From Amycolatopsis taiwanensis DSM 45107 (lineage in GTDB: Bacteria > Actinomycetota > Actinomycetes > Mycobacteriales > Pseudonocardiaceae), in NCBI RefSeq assembly GCF_000519205.1, contig NZ_JAFB01000005.1, forward strand, positions 225,724-289,723: a DNA stretch of 64,000 nucleotides, written 5' to 3'. Position numbers and translations under genes: made by a program. Each line of letters opens with the position of its first letter. The first letter of the stretch is position 1. Positions 49,866-57,832 of this stretch are shown here, piece by piece. The notes beneath the pieces are model-generated. The model was given only the letters and a program-made list of their open reading frames with translations. It was not told the origin of the DNA and ran no database searches.

Positions 49866-51199
49866 CACGCCCCCAACAGCGACTGGCCGCAGACCCGCAC
49901 CACGTTGCCGTTCACCGCGCCGGATGCCGGGTTCGCGAACCAGGCGACGGTTTCCGCGACGTCGACCGGCAGCCCGCCCTGGCCGAGGCTGGACAGTCGC
50001 CGGCCCACCTCGCGGATGAACAGCGGGACCTGCGCGGTCATCTTCGTCTCGATGAAACCGGGCGCGACCGCATTGATCGTGCCGCCGTTGTCGGCGAGCA
50101 CCGCCGCACCCTCCTGCACCATCCCGATCACCCCGGCCTTGCTGGCGGCGTAGTTCGTCTGGCCCACATTGCCGGCGATGCCCGCGATCGACGACACGCC
50201 GACGATCCGCCCGTTCGGCCGGAGCACGCCGCCGGCGAGCAGTTTGTCGTTGATGGCAAGAGGCGCAACGAGATTCACTCTGAGCACGGCATCCCAGCCC
50301 GCTTCGGTGAGGTTGCCGAGCGTCTTGTCTCGGGTGATCCCGGCGTTGTGCACGACGATGTCGACACCCTCGTGCCGTTGCTCCAGGTATTCGGCGAGCC
50401 GGCCGGGCGCCTCCGCCGTGGTGATGTCGAGTTGCAGCGCCGACCCGCCGATCCGGTTGGCGACCTCGGACAACTCGGCTCCCTGAGCCGGGATGTCCAG
50501 CGCGACCACCCGCGCGCCGTCGCGGGCGAGGACCTCGGCGATGGCCGCGCCGATGCCCCGGGACGCGCCGGTGACCAGCGCGACCTTCCCGTCGAGCGGT
50601 TTGTCCCAGTTCCCGGGCGGGTGGATCGCCGGAAGGCCTTGCGTGCCAACGCGGATGACCTGGCCGTCGACGAACGCGGATTTCGCGGACAGCAGGAACC
50701 GCACCGTCGACTCGATAGCCTCCTCGGCACCGGCCGCGACGTGGACCAGGCCGGCGGTCGCCCCGCGCCGGAGTTCCTTGCCGACCGAACGGACGAACCC
50801 CTCCAGCGCACGCTGGGCGATCCGCTCCCGGCCGTGCACCAACTCTGGCGGGGTACCCAGCACCAGGACCCGGCCGCAGGACCCGACCTTGCGGATGACC
50901 GGATGGAAGAACAGGTGCAGCTCTCGCAGCTGCTTCGGGTCGGTGATGCCGGTCGCGTCGAAGACCAGGGCACCGTAGGTTACCGCGTCACCGGTGACTT
51001 CGATGCCTGCTTCGGCGAGCTTGTCCCGCAGGAGCTTCTCCAGCCTCCCGCCGGGCGCGGAACCCACCAGCGCGGGACCGTCCAGGGGCGGCTCGCCCGG
51101 CCGGTGACGGCGCAGCGTCGCAGGGTTCGGCAGGCCCAGCCGGGGCACCAGGAACCGGCCGAGGTGCGTCTTGGCGAACTGCTGGTAGCGATCGGCCAT
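49865..51199 (-). CDS. fabG4: 3-oxoacyl-ACP/CoA reductase FabG4 (high-molecular-weight)
   Basis: 444 residues from ATG 51199 with GGAGG five bases upstream. The N-terminal 200 residues are a flavodoxin-like SDR-related domain (VTYGALVFDATGITDPKQLRELHLFFHPVI). The C-terminal SDR domain has VALVTGASRGIGAAIAEVLARDGARVVALDIPA (GxxxGxG), VHNAGITRDKTL, IVGVSSIAGIAGNVGQTNYAASKAGVIGM with the Ser-Tyr-Lys triad. This matches HMwFabG of M. tuberculosis (Rv0242c). Confidence 0.93.
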   Translation of the reverse strand: MADRYQQFAKTHLGRFLVPRLGLPNPATLRRHRPGEPPLDGPALVGSAPGGRLEKLLRDKLAEAGIEVTGDAVTYGALVFDATGITDPKQLRELHLFFHPVIRKVGSCGRVLVLGTPPELVHGRERIAQRALEGFVRSVGKELRRGATAGLVHVAAGAEEAIESTVRFLLSAKSAFVDGQVIRVGTQGLPAIHPPGNWDKPLDGKVALVTGASRGIGAAIAEVLARDGARVVALDIPAQGAELSEVANRIGGSALQLDITTAEAPGRLAEYLEQRHEGVDIVVHNAGITRDKTLGNLTEAGWDAVLRVNLVAPLAINDKLLAGGVLRPNGRIVGVSSIAGIAGNVGQTNYAASKAGVIGMVQEGAAVLADNGGTINAVAPGFIETKMTAQVPLFIREVGRRLSSLGQGGLPVDVAETVAWFANPASGAVNGNVVRVCGQSLLGA

Positions 51200-51218
51200 C
51201 TGTCCCTCCTCAGCACAT

Positions 51219-51236
51219 ACCTACTTGCGAGTAGGT
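51219..51236. promoter_or_regulatory. Operator between fabG4 and fadA2
   Basis: Perfect palindrome of ACCTACT and AGTAGGT around TGCG, 20 bases upstream of fabG4 and 57 upstream of fadA2. Size fits a TetR-type dimer, possibly encoded at 48392. Confidence 0.6.
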
Positions 51237-51292
51237 TACTCTTGGGTCAGTGCTCCACAATGCGAGGACCCGCAAGGCAGGCAGGAGGAAGC

Positions 51293-52564
51293 ATGGACGC
51301 CCGCAGGGTGGCGATCATCGGCGGTAACCGGATCCCGTTCGCGCGCGCCAACGGGCCCTACGCGAACGCCTCCAACCAGGACATGTTCACCGCCGCGCTG
51401 GACGGCCTGGTCAGCCGGTTCGGCTTGCAGGGCGAGCGAATCGGCGAGGTCGCGGCGGGGGCCGTGCTCAAGCACTCGCGTGACTTCAACCTGGCGCGCG
51501 AATCGGTGCTGGGCAGCAGGCTGTCCCCGGACACACCGGCGTCGGACGTGCAGATGGCCTGTGGCACCGGGCTACAGGCGATCATCAACGTGGCCAACAA
51601 GATCGCGCTCGGGCAACTCGACTCCGCGATCGCGGGCGGCGTGGACACCGCCTCCGACGCACCGCTGGCACTCAACGACGACCTGCGGCGCATCCTGGTC
51701 GGGCTGAACGCGGCGAAGACGCTCGGCGCCCGGCTCAAGCTGCTGACCAGGCTGCGGCCGGGGCAGGTCGTTCCGGAGATCCCGCGCAACGCCGAGCCAC
51801 GCACCGGCCTGTCCATGGGCGAGCATGCGGCGATCACCGCGAAGGAATGGGAGATCTCGCGGGCGGAACAGGACGACCTCGCCGCGGCCAGCCACCAGCG
51901 CCTGGCCGCCGCCTACGAGCGCGGCTTCTTCGACGACCTGGTCACCCCGTACCTGGGTCTGAAGCGGGACCAGAACCTGCGCCCCGACTCCACGCCGGAG
52001 AAGCTCGCCAAGCTCAAGCCGGTGTTCGGCGGCCGGCCCGGAACGATGACCGCGGGCAACTCCACCCCGCTTTCCGACGGCGCTTCCACCGTCCTGCTGG
52101 CGACGGAGGACTGGGCGGCGCGGCGGAACCTGCCCGTGCTGGCCTACCTGACCTTCTCCCAGACCGCGGCCGTGGACTACGTGCACGGCGGCGAGGGCCT
52201 GCTGATGGCGCCCGCCTACGCGGTGCCGCGGATGCTGGCCAAGGCCGGGCTCTCCCTGGCGGACTTCGACTTCTACGAGATCCACGAGGCGTTCGCCTCT
52301 CAGGTGTTGGCCACCTTGAAGGCCTGGGAGGACCCCGCTTTCGCCAAGGAGCGCCTCGGCCTGGACGCCCCGCTCGGTTCCATCGATCGGAACAAGCTGA
52401 ACGTCAACGGCTCGTCATTGGCCGCCGGGCACCCGTTCGCCGCGACCGGTGGCCGGATCGTGGCCACGCTCGCGAAGCTGTTGCACGCCAACGGCTCGGG
52501 CCGCGGCCTGATCTCCATCTGCGCCGCGGGTGGCCAAGGCGTGACCGCGATCCTGGAGAAGTAG
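51293..52564 (+). CDS. fadA2: Acetyl-CoA acetyltransferase / thiolase FadA2
   Basis: 423 residues from ATG 51293 with GGAGGAA five bases upstream. Thiolase motifs: RVAIIGGNRIPFARANGPY, ASDVQMACGTGLQAIINVANKI with the nucleophilic Cys, FDFYEIHEAFASQVLA, LNVNGSSLAAGHPFAATGGRIV with the catalytic His and RGLISICAAGGQGVTAILE with the second Cys. Like Rv0243. Works with fabG4 and htdX in beta-oxidation-like or elongation chemistry. Confidence 0.93.
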   Translation: MDARRVAIIGGNRIPFARANGPYANASNQDMFTAALDGLVSRFGLQGERIGEVAAGAVLKHSRDFNLARESVLGSRLSPDTPASDVQMACGTGLQAIINVANKIALGQLDSAIAGGVDTASDAPLALNDDLRRILVGLNAAKTLGARLKLLTRLRPGQVVPEIPRNAEPRTGLSMGEHAAITAKEWEISRAEQDDLAAASHQRLAAAYERGFFDDLVTPYLGLKRDQNLRPDSTPEKLAKLKPVFGGRPGTMTAGNSTPLSDGASTVLLATEDWAARRNLPVLAYLTFSQTAAVDYVHGGEGLLMAPAYAVPRMLAKAGLSLADFDFYEIHEAFASQVLATLKAWEDPAFAKERLGLDAPLGSIDRNKLNVNGSSLAAGHPFAATGGRIVATLAKLLHANGSGRGLISICAAGGQGVTAILEK

Positions 52565-52565
52565 G

Positions 52566-53066
52566 TCAGTTGCTGGAGATCTTCTTCGACGCCTTCTTCG
52601 AAGCCTTCTTTGCGTTCTTCGCGGCGTGACGAGCGCGCCAGGCGAGCGACGGCCTGCCCTCGGTGTCGGCGACGGCGAGCATCAGACCGCCGGCCAGCCC
52701 GGCGTTCTTGACGAAGTGAATGATCCGATCGTTCCGCTCCTCGGCGTCCTTGGCCTCCCAGAACGGGTGGCCCGCCACGGTGGTCGGCACGAGCGTGCCG
52801 AGCAGCGCGAGCGCGGACAGCCGGGGCGCCTTGCCGAAGGCGAGCGCGCTGCCCGCCACGATCTTCACGAGCGCGTCGGCCCGGACCAGGGTGACCGGGT
52901 CCGTCGGTACGTTCTCGGGCACCCGGTCGCGGCCGACCTTGTCCATCGCCTTGTCCACGAAGGGCTTCACCATCTGGGCGAGCCCCTCGGTCTGACGCAA
53001 CGCGTTGATCCCGCCATAGATGAAGGACGAGGCGAGCAGGGGACGAGCCAGTTGACGCAGCATCAT
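52566..53066 (-). CDS. DoxX-family membrane protein
   Basis: 166 residues. Membrane segments from residue 8: RPLLASSFIYGGINAL, VRADALVKIVAGSALAFGKAPRLSALALLGTLVPTTVAGHPFWEAKDAEERNDRIIHFVKNAGLAGGLMLAV. The last 20 residues are Lys/Ala-rich (AAKNAKKASKKASKKISSN), a histone-like tail. DoxX proteins are linked to oxidative-stress membranes with thiosulfate oxidoreductases. Converges on fadA2 with one base between. Confidence 0.85.
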   Translation of the reverse strand: MMLRQLARPLLASSFIYGGINALRQTEGLAQMVKPFVDKAMDKVGRDRVPENVPTDPVTLVRADALVKIVAGSALAFGKAPRLSALALLGTLVPTTVAGHPFWEAKDAEERNDRIIHFVKNAGLAGGLMLAVADTEGRPSLAWRARHAAKNAKKASKKASKKISSN

Positions 53067-53102
53067 GGTTCAGAACGTACCCACTCAGTCCACCTACCAC
53101 AC

Positions 53103-53131
53103 TCTAAGCAAATCTTGTATTAAAGCTAGAT
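53103..53131. repeat. CTAGAT-type element upstream of AAA ATPase
   Basis: 29 bases, TCTAAGCAAATCTTG at the left end and AAAGCTAGAT at the right, in an AT-rich patch 90 bp before the ATPase. It matches 54423-54451 at 22 of 29 positions. Confidence 0.55.
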
Positions 53132-53221
53132 TGGTGTAGAGAACGGTAGCGGCGGCGACACGCCATAGCGGTCTCTCGGGAAATCTCGGGTCGACGCTAG
53201 AAAGCCCGATAGCGTCCTGGC

Positions 53222-54418
53222 GTGGACCCCATCCGCAACCCGTTCGCACCCGGGGCCGGGCAACGTCCGCCCGAGCTGGCCGGGCGGGAACGCGAGCTCA
53301 AAGCCTTCGAGGTGGTGCTCCAGCGAGTCGCGCGGGGGAGGCCGGAACGCAGTCTCGTCCTGACCGGCCTGCGCGGCGTCGGCAAGACCGTGCTGCTGGG
53401 CGAGTTGCGGTCCATGGCGGTCCGGCACGGCTGGGGCGCCGGCAAGATCGAGGCCCGGCCCGAGGCCGATCTTCGACGGCCGCTTTCCGCCGCGCTGCAC
53501 CGCGCGATCCGGGACCTCGCCGTGCGGCACCGCGCGCCGGACCGGGTCGAGGAAGTGCTCGGCGTGCTCAAGGCGTTCGCGCTCAAGGCGAACAAGCCGG
53601 ACGCGAAACTGCGCGACCGGTGGCAGCCCGGCATCGACGTCCCCGCGGCGCAGGGCCGCGCCGACTCGGGCGACATCGAGATCGACCTGGTCGAGCTGTT
53701 CACCGAGGTCGCCGAACTGGCCGCGGACGTCGGCACGGGCGCGGCGCTGCTCATCGACGAGATCCAGGACCTCAAGCCGGCGGACGTGTCGGCACTGTGC
53801 GCGGCTTGCCACGAGCTGTCCCAGTCCGGGGCGCCACTGGTCGTGGTCGGCGCGGGACTGCCGCACGTGCCCGCGGTGCTGTCGGCCTCGAAGTCGTACT
53901 CGGAGCGGCTGTTCTCCTATTCGCGGATCGACCGGCTCGACCGGAGCCAGGCCGACCGCGCGGTGACCGTGCCGATCGAACGCGAGGAGGCGGCGATCGA
54001 GCCCGAGGCGCTCGATGCGCTCTTCGACGCCTCCGGCGGATACCCCTACTTCATCCAGGCATATGCGAAGGCCGCCTGGGATGCCGCTCCCGCCGACCCG
54101 GTCACCCGGGAGGACGTCCGGATGGCCGCGCCCGAGGCCGAACAGGAGCTGGCGGTGGGGTTCTTCGGCTCTCGATACGAGCGGGCGACCCCGGCCGAAC
54201 GCGAGTACCTGGTGGCCATGGCGGAACTGACCCAGGGACGGGACGAGGGCGCGGGCACCTCGGACATCGCGGTCTACCTGGGCCGCAAGCCCTCGTCACT
54301 GTCGCCCGCCCGCGACAGCCTGATGAAGAAGGGCCTGGTGTACTCGGCCGAACGGGGACACATCGCGTTCACCGTGCCGCACTTCGGGCACTACCTGCTG
54401 GGCCGCACCGACGATTGA
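53222..54418 (+). CDS. AAA+ ATP-binding protein, Orc1/Cdc6-like
   Basis: 398 residues from GTG 53222, six bases after TAGCGT (leaderless). PELAGRERELKAFEVVLQRVARGRPERSLVLTGLRGVGKTVLLGELRSMAVR is the P-loop (GLRGVGKT), ALLIDEIQDLK Walker B, VVVGAGLPHVP sensor 1. The C-terminus has a winged helix (SDIAVYLGRKPSSLSPARDSLMKKGLVYSAERGHIAFTVPHFGHYL). Often annotated ATPase domain protein of Archaeal-ATPase type. It is bracketed by near-repeats (53103-53131, 54423-54451). Function unknown; may be a regulator or defence-related STAND-like ATPase. Confidence 0.75.
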   Translation: MDPIRNPFAPGAGQRPPELAGRERELKAFEVVLQRVARGRPERSLVLTGLRGVGKTVLLGELRSMAVRHGWGAGKIEARPEADLRRPLSAALHRAIRDLAVRHRAPDRVEEVLGVLKAFALKANKPDAKLRDRWQPGIDVPAAQGRADSGDIEIDLVELFTEVAELAADVGTGAALLIDEIQDLKPADVSALCAACHELSQSGAPLVVVGAGLPHVPAVLSASKSYSERLFSYSRIDRLDRSQADRAVTVPIEREEAAIEPEALDALFDASGGYPYFIQAYAKAAWDAAPADPVTREDVRMAAPEAEQELAVGFFGSRYERATPAEREYLVAMAELTQGRDEGAGTSDIAVYLGRKPSSLSPARDSLMKKGLVYSAERGHIAFTVPHFGHYLLGRTDD

Positions 54419-54422
54419 ACTC

Positions 54423-54451
54423 TCTAGGCATATCTAGAACCCAAGCTAGAT
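54423..54451. repeat. CTAGAT-type element downstream of AAA ATPase
   Basis: 22 of 29 bases match 53103-53131. It contains a 20-base site with arms ATCTAG and CTAGAT around eight bases (54432-54451). Six bases after the ATPase stop. Confidence 0.55.
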
Positions 54452-54578
54452 ACGGGTATGGTTCGCGATAGCGCGACGGGTCAGCCATTCAGTTCAACGT
54501 TTCACCCAACCGAGTGAGCTGGAACACATAAGATCCAACGTGTAACGCGGCCCGCAAGGGCGGCGATACCCCAGATGA

Positions 54579-54625
54579 CCCCGTGATGCTGGCGGACCCC
54601 CGACCTGGCAGCATCACGGGGTTTT
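54579..54625 (+). terminator. Rho-independent terminator
   Basis: 13-bp arms CCCCGTGATGCTG (54579-54591) and CAGCATCACGGGG (54609-54621) with TTTT after. It lies 160 bases past the ATPase stop. The gap 54419-54737 holds no convincing ORF, so it may end a non-coding RNA or an extended ATPase transcript. Confidence 0.8.
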
Positions 54626-54737
54626 CCAATTCCGGGTGCCGGTGGGTCTCCTGCCATGAAGTACACGCGGTCGCCTTGGCGCAGGTCATCCCCGAAGGAG
54701 CGAGTCCCGTCAAAGGGCCGCCGACCCGCAGGCAGGG

Positions 54738-55421
54738 TCAGCGCGGGATCCCGGCGAGGTCGGCCATGAGGCCCATGTGGTGGTCGAAGTATTCGGCGCG
54801 CGCCTCGATCATGCTTTCCAGGCGGCCGAACACCTCGAAGTTGATCAGGCCGAACAGGTGGGTCCAGCCGATCAGCACCCGGTCGAGCCGATCCTCCGGA
54901 AGATCACCGGGGTGTTGGTCGATCAGGCGACGCAGGTCCGTGCGAACGGGTTCGGGAACCGGCGACGACAATGGTTCCAGTTGTTCCGCGCCGTCGATGA
55001 CGATGTAGGCGAGCAGCAATATCACCTTCGCCGCCGGCTCGACGGTCTCCTGCGGCGCAGCGTAACCAGGCACCGGGTAGCCGTAGAGCAGGCCGTATTC
55101 GGCCGGATGCGACAGCGACCATGCGCGCACCGCGTGACAGACGGCGAGCCACCGGCCGCGCAGGTCGTCGCGCGGCACGGCCGCTTCGGCCTCGGCCGCC
55201 GCCTTGCCCAGCGCCTCGTACCCATCGGTGATCAACGCGGTGAGCAGGGCGTCGCGACTCGGGAAGTACCGATACAGAGCCGAGGCGACAATGCCCATGT
55301 CCCTGGCCACCGCGCGCAGGGAGAGGTTGCCGCCTTCCACCGCAAGGCGCCTGCGTGCGACTTCCTTGATCTCCTGGCTCATCTCCGAGCGGACCCGGGC
55401 GCGCAACGAAGGTGCGGACAT
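54738..55421 (-). CDS. TetR/AcrR-family regulator
   Basis: 227 residues from ATG 55421; an upstream start at 55451 adds ten residues. The HTH is SQEIKEVARRRLAVEGGNLSLRAVARDMGIVASALYRYFPSRDALLTALI. The ligand domain is WHG-like (AEYGLLYGYPVPGY, GWTHLFGLINFEVFGRL). Probable repressor of the divergent epimerase through the GAGAAC palindromes between them. Confidence 0.9.
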   Translation of the reverse strand: MSAPSLRARVRSEMSQEIKEVARRRLAVEGGNLSLRAVARDMGIVASALYRYFPSRDALLTALITDGYEALGKAAAEAEAAVPRDDLRGRWLAVCHAVRAWSLSHPAEYGLLYGYPVPGYAAPQETVEPAAKVILLLAYIVIDGAEQLEPLSSPVPEPVRTDLRRLIDQHPGDLPEDRLDRVLIGWTHLFGLINFEVFGRLESMIEARAEYFDHHMGLMADLAGIPR

Positions 55422-55462
55422 ACCCACAGTGTCGCACAAGTCCGAGAACACCTGAACCGAAC

Positions 55463-55530
55463 GAGAACAGTGTTCTTGACCGTGCTCTCATCGTGCGAGT
55501 ACGGTGTGCTTATCAGAGAACGGCGTTCTC
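55463..55530. promoter_or_regulatory. Operator array GAGAAC-N3-GTTCTC between TetR and epimerase genes
   Basis: Two palindromes with the same arms: GAGAAC-AGT-GTTCTT (55463-55477) and GAGAAC-GGC-GTTCTC (55516-55530). A half-site GAGAAC lies near 55444. Centres are 53 bp apart. They cover both divergent promoters. Confidence 0.6.
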
Positions 55531-55556
55531 GTCCGATCGGAAAGGATGTCTCCCGC

Positions 55557-56489
55557 ATGTCCCTCCACGTCGTCGTCGGTGCCGGCCCGGTCGGCTCAGC
55601 CACCGCACGGCTGCTCGCTGCCAAGGGCGAGCAGGTTCGCCTTCTCACCCGGAGCGGCCGCGGCCCGGAAGAGGCCGGGATCCAACGCATCGCCGCGGAC
55701 GCGACCGACTCCGCGGCCCTTGCCCAGCACGCCGAAGGCGCCGTCGCCCTGTACTGCTGCGCAGGCCCGGCCTACCACCGCTGGTCCACCGACTGGCCAC
55801 CGCTTGGCGCGGCCCTCATCCGGGCCGCGGAGGTCAGCGGCGCAGTGCTTGTCACCACTGGCAACCTCTACGGCTACGGCGAGGTCGACGCCCCGATGAC
55901 CGAGCAGTTGCCGCTGCGTCCCAACTCCGTGAAGGGCCGGGTGCGCGCCAAGCTCTGGGCCGACGCACTGGCCGCACACCAAGCCGGTCGAATCCGCACC
56001 ACCGAGGTCCGCGGGTCGGACTACCTCGGCGCAGGCACGCTCTCCCCGTTCAGTGTCCTGGTCCTGCCCAAAGTGCTCGCGGGTAAGCGCGGTTCGGTGC
56101 CGGCCGACCTGGACGCGCCACACAGCTGGACCTATGCCGGTGACGTGGCACGCACGCTGGTCGCGGCCGCAGCCGACGAGAACGCCTGGGGGCGACCATG
56201 GCATGTGCCCACCGCGCCGCCGCTGTCCATCCGTGCGCTCGCCACCCGCGCCGCCGAACTCGCGGGAGCGCCGGCAGCCCGGGTGGCCAAGATGCCCGGC
56301 TTCGCACTCCGCCTCGCCGGGCTCTTCAACCCATCCGCGCGGGAGATGCTCGAGATCCAATATCAGCTGCAACGACCGTTCGTCCTCGACTCGTCCGCCG
56401 CCACCACCGCCTTCGGGATCGAACCGACCTCGACCGACGAGGCGCTTCGGGAGATGATCGGAAGCTCGCACGCACCAGTCGCGAACTGA
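55557..56489 (+). CDS. NAD(P)-binding epimerase-like oxidoreductase
   Basis: 310 residues from ATG 55557 with AAAGGATG seven bases upstream. Rossmann start HVVVGAGPVGSATARLLAAKGEQVRLLTRSG (GxGxxG residues 9-14), VTTGNLYGYGEVDAPMTEQLPLRPNSVKGRVRAKLWADAL with the extended-SDR active-site region and SWTYAGDVARTLV. Extended SDR of NAD-dependent epimerase type; catalytic Tyr/Lys placement not clear. Likely repressed by the divergent TetR. Confidence 0.85.
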   Translation: MSLHVVVGAGPVGSATARLLAAKGEQVRLLTRSGRGPEEAGIQRIAADATDSAALAQHAEGAVALYCCAGPAYHRWSTDWPPLGAALIRAAEVSGAVLVTTGNLYGYGEVDAPMTEQLPLRPNSVKGRVRAKLWADALAAHQAGRIRTTEVRGSDYLGAGTLSPFSVLVLPKVLAGKRGSVPADLDAPHSWTYAGDVARTLVAAAADENAWGRPWHVPTAPPLSIRALATRAAELAGAPAARVAKMPGFALRLAGLFNPSAREMLEIQYQLQRPFVLDSSAATTAFGIEPTSTDEALREMIGSSHAPVAN

Positions 56490-56539
56490 TCAAGAAAACC
56501 CGCCAAACGGGTTGACCGGGCATGGTTCTGGGATATTCT

Positions 56540-56563
56540 TTGACGAAGTCAACGAAGTCGTTG
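56540..56563. promoter_or_regulatory. Overlapping palindromes before the MarR-GNAT gene
   Basis: TTGAC-GAA-GTCAA (56540-56552) overlaps CAACG-AAGT-CGTTG (56550-56563), ending ten bases before the ATG at 56573. A MarR dimer site is plausible; a third TTGTCAA half lies at 56567-56573. Confidence 0.55.
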
Positions 56564-56572
56564 GAGTTGTCA

Positions 56573-57499
56573 ATGAATCAGCCGTCGATGGAACGTATCG
56601 CGCAGGTAAGGGCATTCAACCGGCTCTACACGGGGGTGATCGGCGTCCTCGATGAGGGGCTCGTCGGGTCTCCGTACTCGCTCAGCGAAGCCCGCGTCCT
56701 CTACGAGCTCGAGCAGGAAGACGTCACCGAGGTCACCGAGTTGCGGCGCCGGCTCGATCTGGACGCGGGATACGCGAGCCGGCTGCTGACCAGGCTGGCC
56801 GAGCGCGGCCTACTGGACAAGGAACGCTCCCCGGAGGACGCGCGGCGCCAGATCGTCCGGCTCACCGAAGCCGGCCAGGCCGAGCAGCACGTACTCGAAC
56901 AGCGCACGATCGACCAGATCGGCGCGTTGCTGGACCGCCTGAGCGAGGAAGACCAGGGCCGGCTGGTCTCCGCCATGCGAGTGATCGGCAACCTGGTCGG
57001 CGGCACCCGGCCGGACTCGGCACTGGTACTGCGGCCGCCCCGCCCCGGCGACTACGGCTGGATCGTGCAACGGCACGGTGAGCTCTACAGCCGTGAGTAT
57101 GGCTGGAACGTCGCCTTCGAGGCGCTGGTGGCCCGCATAGTCGCCGACTACGTCGAAACACGCGACCCGGAACGGGAAGCCGCCTGGATCGCCGAACTCG
57201 GCGGCGAACGCGTCGGCTGCGTGTTCTGCGTACGCGGCGCCAAGGAGAAGACCGCCAAGCTGCGCCTGCTGATCGTGGAACCCAGTGCCCGGGGACATGG
57301 GATCGGAAAGCGGCTGGTCGCCGAATGTCTCGCGTTCGCCACCGCCCATGGCTACACCGAGATGGAGCTGTGGACGCAGAACGTACTCACCGCGGCGAGG
57401 CATATCTACAAGACTTCCGGTTTCGAGCTTGTCGACTCCGAGCCCAACACCGACTACGGGGCCGAGCTGATCAGCGAGACCTGGCGCCGTCCGCTCTAG
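56573..57499 (+). CDS. MarR-family HTH fused to GNAT acetyltransferase
   Basis: 308 residues from ATG 56573. Residues 1-150 are a MarR winged helix (SEARVLYELEQEDVTEVTELRRRLDLDAGYASRLLTRLAERGLLDKERSPEDARRQIVRLTEAG). Residues 155-308 are a GNAT fold with LRLLIVEPSARGHGIGKRLVAECLAFATAHGYTEMELWTQNVLTAARHIYKTSGFEL (acetyl-CoA loop RGHGIGKR). The fusion is known in actinobacteria and others; it may sense a substrate for its own acetyltransferase. It lies 83 bp after the epimerase. Confidence 0.9.
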   Translation: MNQPSMERIAQVRAFNRLYTGVIGVLDEGLVGSPYSLSEARVLYELEQEDVTEVTELRRRLDLDAGYASRLLTRLAERGLLDKERSPEDARRQIVRLTEAGQAEQHVLEQRTIDQIGALLDRLSEEDQGRLVSAMRVIGNLVGGTRPDSALVLRPPRPGDYGWIVQRHGELYSREYGWNVAFEALVARIVADYVETRDPEREAAWIAELGGERVGCVFCVRGAKEKTAKLRLLIVEPSARGHGIGKRLVAECLAFATAHGYTEMELWTQNVLTAARHIYKTSGFELVDSEPNTDYGAELISETWRRPL

Positions 57500-57501
57500 C
57501 G

Positions 57502-57783
57502 GTGTTCGTTGTCTACTGCGCGACCTGCGACCGCCGCACGTTGATGGGCATCGACGAGGTCGAGTGGGTCTACAACCTCACACCTGGCGTTATCTCGGTG
57601 GCCGGCAACTGCCCGCATGGGCATCCGGTCGTCGTACTGACGGGTGACTCGTTCACGCCACGAGCAGACCCGCGGACACCCCCGTACCAGCTGTCGCCGT
57701 GGGCCCGCGCCTACCGGCACAGGTGGTGGTCGCAGATGGCCCGCAGGCTGCGCGGGCGACGAAGGCACGGGCAGACAGCCTGA
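57502..57783 (+). CDS. 93-residue Cys/His-containing hypothetical protein
   Basis: From GTG 57502, two bases after the MarR-GNAT stop. Contains YCATCDRRTLMGIDEVEWVYNL and GNCPHGHPVVVL, giving a possible zinc site (Cys-x2-Cys ... Cys-x-His-x-His). The C-terminus is very basic (RAYRHRWWSQMARRLRGRRRHG). No known family recognised; coding potential is supported by the Cys/His spacing and by its being directly after the stop. Confidence 0.6.
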   Translation: MFVVYCATCDRRTLMGIDEVEWVYNLTPGVISVAGNCPHGHPVVVLTGDSFTPRADPRTPPYQLSPWARAYRHRWWSQMARRLRGRRRHGQTA

Positions 57784-57832
57784 CCCGCAATGCGGCAAGC
57801 CCAAGCGCTCGGCTCCCGACGGCACTCGCTCA

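Noticed and set aside
54489-54713. 74-residue minus-strand ORF in the gap after the ATPase
   Set aside because: Crosses a clear terminator hairpin and has no recognisable features.
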